Part shown: one piece after another, positions 1-6,796 of the stretch | How positions within the stretch are numbered: the first letter of the stretch is position 1 | How the letters are laid out: the number at the start of each line of letters is the position of its first letter | Assembly (NCBI GenBank): GCA_902478725.1 | Contig: CABSMD010000034.1 | Location: 1-17,420, forward strand | Length of the DNA stretch: 17,420 nucleotides | Source: an uncultured Clostridia bacterium | GTDB lineage: Bacteria > Bacillota > Clostridia > HGM11514 | Reading direction: 5' to 3' | The notes under the pieces: generated by a model | What the model was told of the DNA's origin: nothing | The model's database searches: none | What the model saw: only the letters and a program-made list of their open reading frames with translations | Translations under genes and position numbers: made by a program

Positions 1-1004
1 CGTTCAAAATCGGCCATTCTCTCATCCTGCGCTTTGATGATCTTTGAACGAAATCCACCATCCTGAACCAGTTTGTCCAACATCTCTGCAATCAGAGGAT
101 AGTTTTTTTCAAAGAACAACACTCCACCCTTTCCAAGTGTTTCTGGTACAGCGCTGCTTGCGTAGGCCAAGACAGGCAGATGAAAATACATACTCTCCAA
201 CAGCGGCACACAAAATCCCTCGTGTTCGCTCATGGACAAAAAAACGGAAGAAACCTGATAAAAGGCGGCCATCTCATCATAAGAAATCTGGCCTGTAAAA
301 TAAACATCCTTTAGAGATAAAAGCTGTGTCAGATGAATCAATTCACTCAAATACTTTTCCATACCAAGATAAGAACCCACCAAAAATAGCCGTGCTGCCG
401 GGTTGATCGTCTTTTTGTAATAATAAAACGCCTTGATAACATCCTGCTGTTTTTTGTTTGGCGCAATCCTTCCCAAAAACAGGATATTATCCCCTTCCCC
501 ATATGCCTGTAAAATCCTCTGGTCAGCCTCGCTTCCGATCCGGCTAAAATCGTAAAGTATCGGCAAAACATGGGTGTTTTGAAATCCCAAAGCCTCCAGC
601 TCCCGGCGGTTGTATTCGGAAACCGCCAAGCACATATCATACACTCCCGTGCATTGCGCCAGCTGTATCCTTGCCTGCGCACAAAGCTCCTGGCTTTTCA
701 AATTATATCCCTCAAAATAATGAGGTGGCGTAATATTATGGTAAATCAAAACCTTTTTGACCCCATTCAATGACCGGACTATTTTATTTACATCCGAACC
801 GATTGCAAAATGGTGGATAACACAATCTCCGCCCGAAAAATCCGAAACTGCCCTGACCGAGTTCTGCAGCTTTGGATGGATATTCTCCGCATAAATATCG
901 CTTTCAAACCCCATAGTCCGAAGCTCAGAGCGTAGTGCAAGCGCATGGTCTGTGACAGCGTCTCCAAACTGCATATCGGCCAAAATCTGATCCACCTTCG
1001 GCAT
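1..1004 (-). CDS. GT4-family glycosyltransferase, C-terminus cut by window edge
   Basis: The reading frame opens with MPKVDQILADMQFGD at base 1004 and stays open for 334 codons to the left edge, so the C-terminus is missing. The fold is that of a GT-B retaining glycosyltransferase of family GT4. There is an N-terminal acceptor half, then the nucleotide-sugar-binding half starting near residue 175 with LFLGRIAPNKKQQ, where the Arg and Lys typically contact the donor phosphates. The EX7E signature follows at residues 262-270 (EGFCVPLLE). Such enzymes transfer a sugar from a nucleotide-sugar donor to a lipid-linked or glycan acceptor on the cytoplasmic side of the membrane. The gene starts four bases after the preceding stop codon, so it is the distal member of the polysaccharide operon. 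The sugar and linkage cannot be told from sequence. Family assignment is firm; the role in this particular glycan is inferred from the neighbours. Confidence 0.9.
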   Translation of the reverse strand, partial: MPKVDQILADMQFGDAVTDHALALRSELRTMGFESDIYAENIHPKLQNSVRAVSDFSGGDCVIHHFAIGSDVNKIVRSLNGVKKVLIYHNITPPHYFEGYNLKSQELCAQARIQLAQCTGVYDMCLAVSEYNRRELEALGFQNTHVLPILYDFSRIGSEADQRILQAYGEGDNILFLGRIAPNKKQQDVIKAFYYYKKTINPAARLFLVGSYLGMEKYLSELIHLTQLLSLKDVYFTGQISYDEMAAFYQVSSVFLSMSEHEGFCVPLLESMYFHLPVLAYASSAVPETLGKGGVLFFEKNYPLIAEMLDKLVQDGGFRSKIIKAQDERMADFE

Positions 1005-1008
1005 TGGT

Positions 1009-1425
1009 TCACCCGTCTTTCCGTTTTTTATTCTCGGCCTTCAACTGCTCAATCTCATTGCGCAGCTCTTTGATCTCATTTTCCAATTGATAATAGGCAG
1101 ACCAAACCGTGTGATTGAATTCGACCTGCTGATCAAACAGGCTGTCGACATACCATTTGAACAGTTTTTTCGTCTTATTCTTAAAAAAAACAATAATTTT
1201 TCCGGACATCCGCCGGTGTGAACGCACCTGAGTGTCACGGATAATATCCCAGCGCCGGTCGATGTTGATGGAATGTTGTACCTCCCCCATCCTCCGTCGG
1301 ATTTGTCCATCCGGCAAGCATTCATATTCAGTTTCTGAGCGTGTGGCGGCCTGTTTCATGATCTCCTGCATAAGTGCGTCCGTTCGGATTCCTTCCGCAC
1401 CGATTTGAAAAACGCTTTCAGCCAT
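1009..1425 (-). CDS. small coiled-coil protein of the polysaccharide operon, function unknown
   Basis: I do not recognise a named family for this 138-residue protein. The start at 1425 has AGGAGG eight bases upstream and overlaps the end of wzt by 8 bases, so it is probably translated by coupling. There is no signal peptide and no clear membrane span. The N-terminal half is polar. The middle is basic (KNKTKKLFKWYVDSLFDQQ, about residues 82-100). Residues 114-135 form a coiled coil, with Leu or Ile at 114, 118, 121, 125 and 128 in perfect 4-3 spacing. The stretch around DQQVEFNHTV resembles short segments I recall ahead of glycosyltransferase or methyltransferase domains in surface-polysaccharide clusters. 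Here it is a separate gene four bases before a glycosyltransferase. A scaffold or regulatory partner of the exporter or of the glycosyltransferase is inference only. Confidence 0.8.
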   Translation of the reverse strand: MAESVFQIGAEGIRTDALMQEIMKQAATRSETEYECLPDGQIRRRMGEVQHSINIDRRWDIIRDTQVRSHRRMSGKIIVFFKNKTKKLFKWYVDSLFDQQVEFNHTVWSAYYQLENEIKELRNEIEQLKAENKKRKDG

Positions 1426-2161
1426 CTAAGCCGCCCTCCTTTTTTTGCATATCCTCTAAATACCTGCCAACAACCGCCCCAGTCTCGCCATATTCAATCA
1501 TATGCCCGTGTTCCAGCCAGATCACCTTGTCGCAGATATATTTGACGTCCTCCATATTATGGGATACAAAAACGATGGTAACACCCTTCTTTTTAAATTC
1601 CTTGATTTTATCAATACACTTTTTTTGAAAATTGACATCACCGACCGCCAGAATTTCATCGATCAGAAGAATCTGAGGCTCCACATGAACCGCGACCGAG
1701 AACGCCAAACGCATATACATCCCGGAAGAATAGGTACGGATCGGGCTGTCAATAAATCCCTCCAACTCAGAAAAGGCGATAATACTGTCCAGTCTCCGGT
1801 CGATCTCCTTTTTCGTAAGTCCGAAAATGGAAGCATTGATATAGATATTTTCCCTTCCTGTGAAATCCGGATGAAATCCCGCCCCAAGCTCCAACAAACT
1901 GGAAACCCGGCCATATGTCCGAATCTCGCCGTTCGTGGGGTATATGATCCTGGTAATGAGCTTCAGCAAGGTACTTTTTCCGGAACCGTTGTGTCCAATC
2001 AAGCCAACCGTTTCGCCCTTTTGGATTTCGATATTGATATTCTGTAAAGCCCAAAAGGTATCCACCTTTGAAGAACGCAGAAACAGCAGCCTTTCCTTTA
2101 AGGTGGTTGCTTTATCGTGATATTTCTTGAATTTTTTAGAAACGCCAATTACCTCTATCAT
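1418..2161 (-). CDS. wzt: ABC-2 polysaccharide exporter ATPase, Wzt/TagH/KpsT type, short form
   Basis: This is the ATP-hydrolysing subunit of a polysaccharide exporter, working as a dimer on the cytoplasmic face with the Wzm permease. The 247-residue protein has Walker A GHNGSGKS at 56-63, an ABC signature YSSGM at 144-148, Walker B ILLIDE at 164-169 and the H-loop His at 201. The stretch LLELGAGFHPDFTGRENIY after Walker A is typical of the Wzt/TagH/KpsT subfamily. The protein ends soon after the nucleotide-binding domain, so it lacks the C-terminal carbohydrate-binding domain of long Wzt proteins such as those for E. coli O8/O9a. The start is three bases after the wzm stop, and its last 8 bases overlap the next gene. 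Subfamily is secure; the exported glycan (teichoic-acid-like, capsule or other) cannot be told. Confidence 0.93.
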   Translation of the reverse strand: MIEVIGVSKKFKKYHDKATTLKERLLFLRSSKVDTFWALQNINIEIQKGETVGLIGHNGSGKSTLLKLITRIIYPTNGEIRTYGRVSSLLELGAGFHPDFTGRENIYINASIFGLTKKEIDRRLDSIIAFSELEGFIDSPIRTYSSGMYMRLAFSVAVHVEPQILLIDEILAVGDVNFQKKCIDKIKEFKKKGVTIVFVSHNMEDVKYICDKVIWLEHGHMIEYGETGAVVGRYLEDMQKKEGGLDG

Positions 2162-2164
2162 ATC

Positions 2165-2941
2165 CTATATCTCCTCAGCAAATCCCTTCTCCAAGGCATT
2201 GAATATATACACCCCAGCCACAAAGATAACAATCGCCTCGCAGCCCGCGATCAGCAGATGCTGCAGGTTTGGCGCGGTGCCATAGTATAAAATATCCCGA
2301 AAAGACAAAATCATTGGCGTCATAGGATTGAACACCAAGATATTTTGCAACCACTGCGGCAGCATATCAAACGGATATACGATCGGGGTGGCATAAAACC
2401 ATGCCATCGTAACGATGTTAACGATGTGCTCCAGATCACGCACATAAACATTAAGGGCGGATAGCATCAGGCAAAACCCTGAGACAGCCACATAAAGAAT
2501 CAGCAAAATAAGTGGCAGGTATAGAATATAAACCGTAATGTTAATCTGAGCGATCAAAAGCCCTGCCAACACAACGAGCAGACCATAGATATAGTTCACC
2601 AGCCCGCCGGTAGCGACGGAAAGCGGCAGTACCTGGCGTGGGAAATATATTTTTTTAACCAGATTATAGTTTTCAACAATACACTCTGTACTGCTTTGCA
2701 AAGAGGTAGAAAAGAATATCCATGGCAATAAGGCGACAAACATGAACATGGCATAGTTTTTTTCCTGCACCCGCATCAGGTAAGGAAAAATCAGCGCATA
2801 GATGGCAAGCTGCATCAAAGGGTTGATAAATGTCCATAAAAATCCAAGCACCGATCCCTTGTAGCGTGTCTTCAAATCTTTGCGCACCAGACTTTTGAGC
2901 ATCTCCCGGTATTCATACAGTTCGTGGAAAAACCTTCTCAT
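2165..2941 (-). CDS. wzm: ABC-2 polysaccharide exporter permease, Wzm/TagG type
   Basis: This is the membrane subunit of the polysaccharide exporter that pairs with the Wzt-type ATPase encoded three bases downstream. The 258-residue protein begins with a cytoplasmic amphipathic segment and the family motif KDLKTRYKGSVLGFLWTFI (about 21-39). About six hydrophobic segments follow. The stretch NYNLVKKIYFPRQVLPLS is the loop thought to contact the ATPase, and the conserved regions VRDLEHIVNIVTMAWFYATP and NPMTPMILSFRDILYYG lie near the end. These are hallmarks of the Wzm/TagG/KpsM branch of the ABC-2 family. The gene starts two bases after the stop of the ligase-like gene, so the three genes are almost certainly co-translated. 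The family call is firm; the substrate is unknown. Confidence 0.93.
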   Translation of the reverse strand: MRRFFHELYEYREMLKSLVRKDLKTRYKGSVLGFLWTFINPLMQLAIYALIFPYLMRVQEKNYAMFMFVALLPWIFFSTSLQSSTECIVENYNLVKKIYFPRQVLPLSVATGGLVNYIYGLLVVLAGLLIAQINITVYILYLPLILLILYVAVSGFCLMLSALNVYVRDLEHIVNIVTMAWFYATPIVYPFDMLPQWLQNILVFNPMTPMILSFRDILYYGTAPNLQHLLIAGCEAIVIFVAGVYIFNALEKGFAEEI

Positions 2942-2943
2942 AC

Positions 2944-4974
2944 TTATTGCGTCTCCTCATAAGCTTTTATTTCTTCCAAAATACCGACAGCCTGTCCGAT
3001 GAGCATATAGGTCTCTTGTGACAGATCAATTCTGACCCAACGCTGTTTTGAAATTTCCATTGCCCTGTCACACATAGCGGGTATATTCTGCAGCGTCGCT
3101 TTCACCTTTGCAAGGTCTCCGCGCACCTGATATGCCTGTGCCGCCGTGTTATAAACCAGAATACAGCGATCATAGCTTTTGGCCGAAAGCGGAATCAGAT
3201 CCGGCAATGTTTCGGCCATTTGGATTCCCTGTTCCGGATACCCTACGCTTGCATAGAATAACGAAATAAAATCAATCAGTAGCTGGTCACGGGGATTGAT
3301 TCGGTAGGCAAAATCCAGATTTTCCTTCACTTTGTAAAGCTCATTGGTTTTCTGCTCTTCGTTTTTTAAAGCTAACGCACGGTTATAGCGATAGTCCCCA
3401 TAAGTGATCCGGTACATCACATTGAGAGGATCAAACTGCACCGCCCTCTGCGAACAGGCATATGCTTTATCCGGATTCGATTGATTGTACTTCGTTATAC
3501 TGTAATAGCTTTTCCAGGCCACCGCACCGAAAACGCTTACAAAAGCGACCGCAAAAGCCAGTATCATATGGCCCCATCGTACGACGGTGCGCTTTTCAGT
3601 CATATCTGTCTTAGGAGCAATCAAAGCCAGCAAGGACCAGGCAAACACCATAATCGTCATATAAGCAAAATCAAAATCAAACAAGCCATGCGCCAATATC
3701 ATAAAGAGAGCAGCAACCAAAGGCGCGTATAGCGGCTCATCTTTGCGCCGTAGCAAGCGAATACAGGTGACCAAAACCGAAACCAGCAAAAGAAGAAATA
3801 ACAGCAGGCCCAAAATACCTGTATCGACCGCAAACTGCAAAAGAAGGCTGTGGGGATTGTTTGCCAAATAATAATAGCTTTGATATTGCCGGTAAACAAA
3901 CGGCCAGCCGCCGCCCCCTGTTCCCGTAATCGGATATTCCTTAAATACCTTGTACGAATCCTGATAAAACGCGAGACGCTCGGTAACCGATTTTGACTCC
4001 AGTGAGATACCGCTTATGCGGTCCAAAAGGGTCTGCGGCAGTAGCTGGTTGGCAAAAATGACAACCACCACGATAGCTAGCAAAACAATCGACAAAAAAG
4101 CGATAATCATCTTTTTGTTAATCCTGATCTTTCCAATGATTTTAGAAAACAACGCTGTCAGCAATGCAGACACTAAAATCCCAACGACCGTCCAAATCCA
4201 GCAAAGCAAGCCCTTGCCGGCCGTCAACGCATTTCCAAATCCCTGTAAGATAACCAAAAGTGACAAGAGGGAACCAAGCAGTACCGGCAAACTTCCCTTG
4301 CGCGTCCCTTTGGGAAGAAACAGATAAAAGACCGCCAGAGCAAAAGGCAGAAGCAGCCAGGTACCACGCGACTGCGAGAAGGCAATGCCAAGCAGCAGCA
4401 AGCCGTTTCCACCAGCAATGGCGAGTCTGACTGCCCTCTGCTGAAAATGAGCATAGAGAAATACCCCGAACACAAACGCACAGGTCAAAAACACAGCCGA
4501 TGTATTGTGATACTGAAAGGCCGAGGTAAGGATGTGCTCCAATTCGTTATAATATCCAGTGAAAAACCAGCTGCCTGCGGCTACGCCAACGGTAAGGATG
4601 GTCATTATAATTCCAGCCAGATAGGAGACCGTCATAAAATGAATCTTTTTTTCTGCCAGTAAATCCTTTACCAGAATATATGTCAAATAGCAGATGAAAT
4701 AACGGAGCACCTCCATCAAAGCGCTGCGGATATAGACTGCCTGTATGCAGGCAATCAGATAAACCACCACGGCAGCGATCACAAAATAATCCAATAAGGA
4801 TTTGGGTACAAATGATTTTTTAAAAACGAACGAGTAGACGATGAACAGTACTGACAAAGCGGCCATGAAATAAAACTGTTCCAGTTCAAAATACATACCA
4901 CGCATAAAAAAGGTAACAAACCCCAGCAGCAGTAGGATATATGCAAAGATGTCCCGTTTATTCAACCTGTCCAT
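2944..4974 (-). CDS. Wzy_C/O-antigen-ligase-like membrane protein with TPR-like tail
   Basis: This 676-residue polytopic membrane protein of the Wzy/WaaL superfamily polymerises lipid-linked glycan units or transfers a finished glycan to an acceptor, with the active loop outside the membrane. About a dozen hydrophobic segments cover residues 8-485. Family signatures are SRG at 202-204 in a transmembrane context, TERLAFYQ near 331, GTGGGGWP at 351-358 and NPHSLLLQ at 373-380, with the expected conserved Arg and His. After the last membrane span, from about residue 495, a soluble tail contains at least three TPR-like helical pairs (for example KAYACSQRAVQFDPLN). I chose the ATG at 4974, with an AAGGGACGGG stretch upstream and 19 bases after the yjbQ stop. 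An in-frame ATG at 5076 would bury 34 polar residues inside yjbQ. Polymerase and ligase cannot be told apart from sequence. Confidence 0.85.
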   Translation of the reverse strand: MDRLNKRDIFAYILLLLGFVTFFMRGMYFELEQFYFMAALSVLFIVYSFVFKKSFVPKSLLDYFVIAAVVVYLIACIQAVYIRSALMEVLRYFICYLTYILVKDLLAEKKIHFMTVSYLAGIIMTILTVGVAAGSWFFTGYYNELEHILTSAFQYHNTSAVFLTCAFVFGVFLYAHFQQRAVRLAIAGGNGLLLLGIAFSQSRGTWLLLPFALAVFYLFLPKGTRKGSLPVLLGSLLSLLVILQGFGNALTAGKGLLCWIWTVVGILVSALLTALFSKIIGKIRINKKMIIAFLSIVLLAIVVVVIFANQLLPQTLLDRISGISLESKSVTERLAFYQDSYKVFKEYPITGTGGGGWPFVYRQYQSYYYLANNPHSLLLQFAVDTGILGLLLFLLLLVSVLVTCIRLLRRKDEPLYAPLVAALFMILAHGLFDFDFAYMTIMVFAWSLLALIAPKTDMTEKRTVVRWGHMILAFAVAFVSVFGAVAWKSYYSITKYNQSNPDKAYACSQRAVQFDPLNVMYRITYGDYRYNRALALKNEEQKTNELYKVKENLDFAYRINPRDQLLIDFISLFYASVGYPEQGIQMAETLPDLIPLSAKSYDRCILVYNTAAQAYQVRGDLAKVKATLQNIPAMCDRAMEISKQRWVRIDLSQETYMLIGQAVGILEEIKAYEETQ

Positions 4975-4993
4975 TCGATTCCCGTCCCTTCTT

Positions 4994-5410
4994 CTATTCC
5001 CCAATAATTTTAACCAAAACCCTCTTGCGGCGTTTGCCGTCAAATTCCCCGTAGAATATCTGCTCCCACGGTCCAAAATCCAACTTGCCGTTGGTCACCG
5101 CGACCACGGCCTCACGGCCCATAATAGTCCTTTTGATGTGGGCGTCGCCATTGTCTTCAAAACCATTATGCCGATATTGCTCATAAGGCTTTTCTGGTGC
5201 CAGCCGTTCTAAAAAATCTTCAAAATCCTGATGCAGGCCACTTTCGTCATCGTTAATGAACACACTTGCTGTTATATGCATGGCGTTACATAAAAGCAAT
5301 CCTTCCGTAATGCCACTTTCCTGCAAACAAGCATTGATCTGCGGTGTGATATTAATAAATTCCCGTCTCTTTTTCACCTCAAAGACGAGCTCCTTACGAT
5401 AGCTTTTCAT
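4994..5410 (-). CDS. yjbQ: YjbQ/UPF0047 family protein (annotated secondary thiamine-phosphate synthase)
   Basis: This 138-residue cytosolic protein has the full length and motifs of the YjbQ/UPF0047 family: HITASVFINDDESGL from His45, YRHNG with His81, GDAHIKRTIMG with His91, then VAVTNGKLDFGPWEQIFYGEFDGKRRKR. The conserved histidines and acids form the family's putative active site. E. coli YjbQ has weak thiamine-phosphate synthase activity, which gives the usual annotation, but the physiological role is not settled, and no thiamine gene lies nearby. GGAGG sits seven bases before the ATG, and a promoter-like sequence lies immediately upstream. It therefore appears to be the first gene of the polysaccharide operon, 19 bases ahead of the Wzy-like gene. 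Whether it has a role in glycan synthesis or is a passenger is unknown. Confidence 0.9.
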   Translation of the reverse strand: MKSYRKELVFEVKKRREFINITPQINACLQESGITEGLLLCNAMHITASVFINDDESGLHQDFEDFLERLAPEKPYEQYRHNGFEDNGDAHIKRTIMGREAVVAVTNGKLDFGPWEQIFYGEFDGKRRKRVLVKIIGE

Positions 5411-5432
5411 AGCTGTTTCCTCCCATGCCGTG

Positions 5433-5465
5433 ATTATAGTATACCATAGATTTCCCGAAAAGCAA
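5433..5465 (-). promoter_or_regulatory. probable sigma-A promoter of the yjbQ-polysaccharide operon
   Basis: On the minus strand TTGCTT (5465-5460) is followed after 16 bases by TATACT (5443-5438), which overlaps a perfect TATAAT (5438-5433). The ATG of yjbQ lies 22 bases beyond, preceded by GGGAGGAAA. The -35 box lies six bases past the DUF4340 stop codon, so the polysaccharide operon probably has its own start site although no terminator separates it from the upstream ABC unit. Either -10 box could be the one used. Confidence 0.6.
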
Positions 5466-5470
5466 ATAGT

Positions 5471-6796
5471 TTACTCTCCGGCCTTTTCCAGCGACTCAAT
5501 GATCCTGGTAACATCCTTCCTGGTAACGTAAAAGTCGATCTCTCCATTAATAGAAACGGCACAATTTCGTTCATCCATCGGCAGGTATGATACCGTATCG
5601 CGGCTGCCGTCTGTCTTTTCAACCGTATAAGAAAGCATGGGCTCGTTTGAAATGGTATTCTCTGCCGCCCCAACGATTGTAGCCGTAAACAGCGCCTGAT
5701 AAAGATCCTTAAAAACAGATGCCTCTGACTCTTTTTGATTGATCAGGTATTTGGTATCATCGCCGCTGCGTTGCAACTCCATAGACAAAGTACGATTACC
5801 AAGCTGTGCCGAAATCGTGTTCACCGAGTTGATTTGGGGTAGATACGGATATTTGTCAATATAATCAAATGGGTTTAAGCTGGTTAAAAACGTCAGGGAA
5901 TCCGTTGTGATCGTACATACATAGGGCTTATCCTCCCGTTTGACATAAAAGCTCCCATTCTCTTCCTTTCCCAACATAACACGAATCGTCTCTTCCGCCC
6001 CGGAAACCGTCAGCGTATACATTGGCGCATCCAGACCATAGACCTCCAGGCTTTCCGGCGCATCGTCATAAAATCCGCTTACCGAAAGCTCTGACAGTGG
6101 CGTCAGTATTTCTTCCGTCCAGCTTTGCTGATACACATCCTTTTGGTAGGGCTCAGTCATCTGCCAGGCTTGGTAGCTATCCCCCGACTCATTTTTTACT
6201 ACAACCGCCAACCCCTCTCTGCCGTGAAGCTCCAACCCGGTGATTTTGTCTGCCTGTATCGGAATCAGAGCCTTGTCCCGGTAATAAGCCAGATCGTGCA
6301 GCAGGTTGCCGGCTACCACACTGGAGATGGTATAAACCGAGGGGGCATCCGCACGTTTCAAATAATAACCGTTGCCCCCCTGCGCCTGGTCGCCCAGCAA
6401 AAATTCGGCCGTGCTGCCGTCAGCCAACGTTACCTTTGCCACAGCGCTTGGCGTGTCCAGCCCAAACTGGGCGAAATCGGAAGGATTTTCGTCAATTACA
6501 CGGATGGCATTCAGATGAACAAAATCATAGCTCAATGAGGTAACATTGGCCTGCAATAGCTCGACCGCTTCCCTATCCTTCAAAAGCCAGGAACCGTCCC
6601 TGCGGAAGAAGGATATTTCCCCGCTGGGATTTGTAATTGCAATTTCGGTTATGTTCTTTGTCTCCGTCTGGAAAATCACAGTGGAAGCCAGGGGATCCGG
6701 CTCCTGCACCGTGGATTTTACCAGCAGGACAACATAAACTGCCACCAGCAGCACCAGGATACCGCCCCATAGTAGGATCTTCTTCTGCCCGCTCAC
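5471..6796 (-). CDS. DUF4340 membrane-anchored extracytoplasmic protein of an ABC unit
   Basis: This 441-residue protein carries one N-terminal membrane anchor (about residues 6-27, KILLWGGILVLLVAVYVVLL) followed by a soluble region that should face the outside. That region is rich in beta-strand patterns such as ITEIAITNPSGEISFFRRDG and its later repeats (ITGLELHGREG, YTLTVSGAEETIRVMLG). This matches the DUF4340 family, whose members often sit beside GldA/F/G-type ABC genes and whose function is unknown. I chose the GTG at 6796. It has AAGGAGGAG just upstream and overlaps the GldG-like stop codon as GTGA, a classic translational-coupling junction. In-frame ATGs at 6823 and 6817 lie upstream of that ribosome binding site. 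It is the last gene of the four-gene unit and ends just before the next promoter. The family call is good; its biochemical job is unknown. Confidence 0.85.
   Translation of the reverse strand: MSGQKKILLWGGILVLLVAVYVVLLVKSTVQEPDPLASTVIFQTETKNITEIAITNPSGEISFFRRDGSWLLKDREAVELLQANVTSLSYDFVHLNAIRVIDENPSDFAQFGLDTPSAVAKVTLADGSTAEFLLGDQAQGGNGYYLKRADAPSVYTISSVVAGNLLHDLAYYRDKALIPIQADKITGLELHGREGLAVVVKNESGDSYQAWQMTEPYQKDVYQQSWTEEILTPLSELSVSGFYDDAPESLEVYGLDAPMYTLTVSGAEETIRVMLGKEENGSFYVKREDKPYVCTITTDSLTFLTSLNPFDYIDKYPYLPQINSVNTISAQLGNRTLSMELQRSGDDTKYLINQKESEASVFKDLYQALFTATIVGAAENTISNEPMLSYTVEKTDGSRDTVSYLPMDERNCAVSINGEIDFYVTRKDVTRIIESLEKAGE

Noticed and set aside
1502..2047. A long open frame on the plus strand opposite wzt
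   Set aside because: It is the mirror of the strongly supported Wzt gene, has no family motif and no ribosome binding site of the kind seen in the real genes. The same holds for the other plus-strand frames.
2165..4974. Calling the operon LPS O-antigen synthesis
   Set aside because: The family names come from Gram-negative bacteria, but the T-box, the lon-ysxC pair and promoter style point to a Firmicute, so a different surface glycan is likelier.
4975..5076. An upstream ATG at 5076 for the Wzy-like protein
   Set aside because: The extra 34 residues are polar, overlap the 3' end of yjbQ in another frame and precede a clean start followed by the first membrane span.
5455..5481. Hairpin CCGGAGAG/CTTTTCGG around the DUF4340 stop as a terminator
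   Set aside because: The stem has two G-U pairs and a long loop, and it is followed by GAAATC rather than a T run. It more likely arises by chance within promoter sequence.
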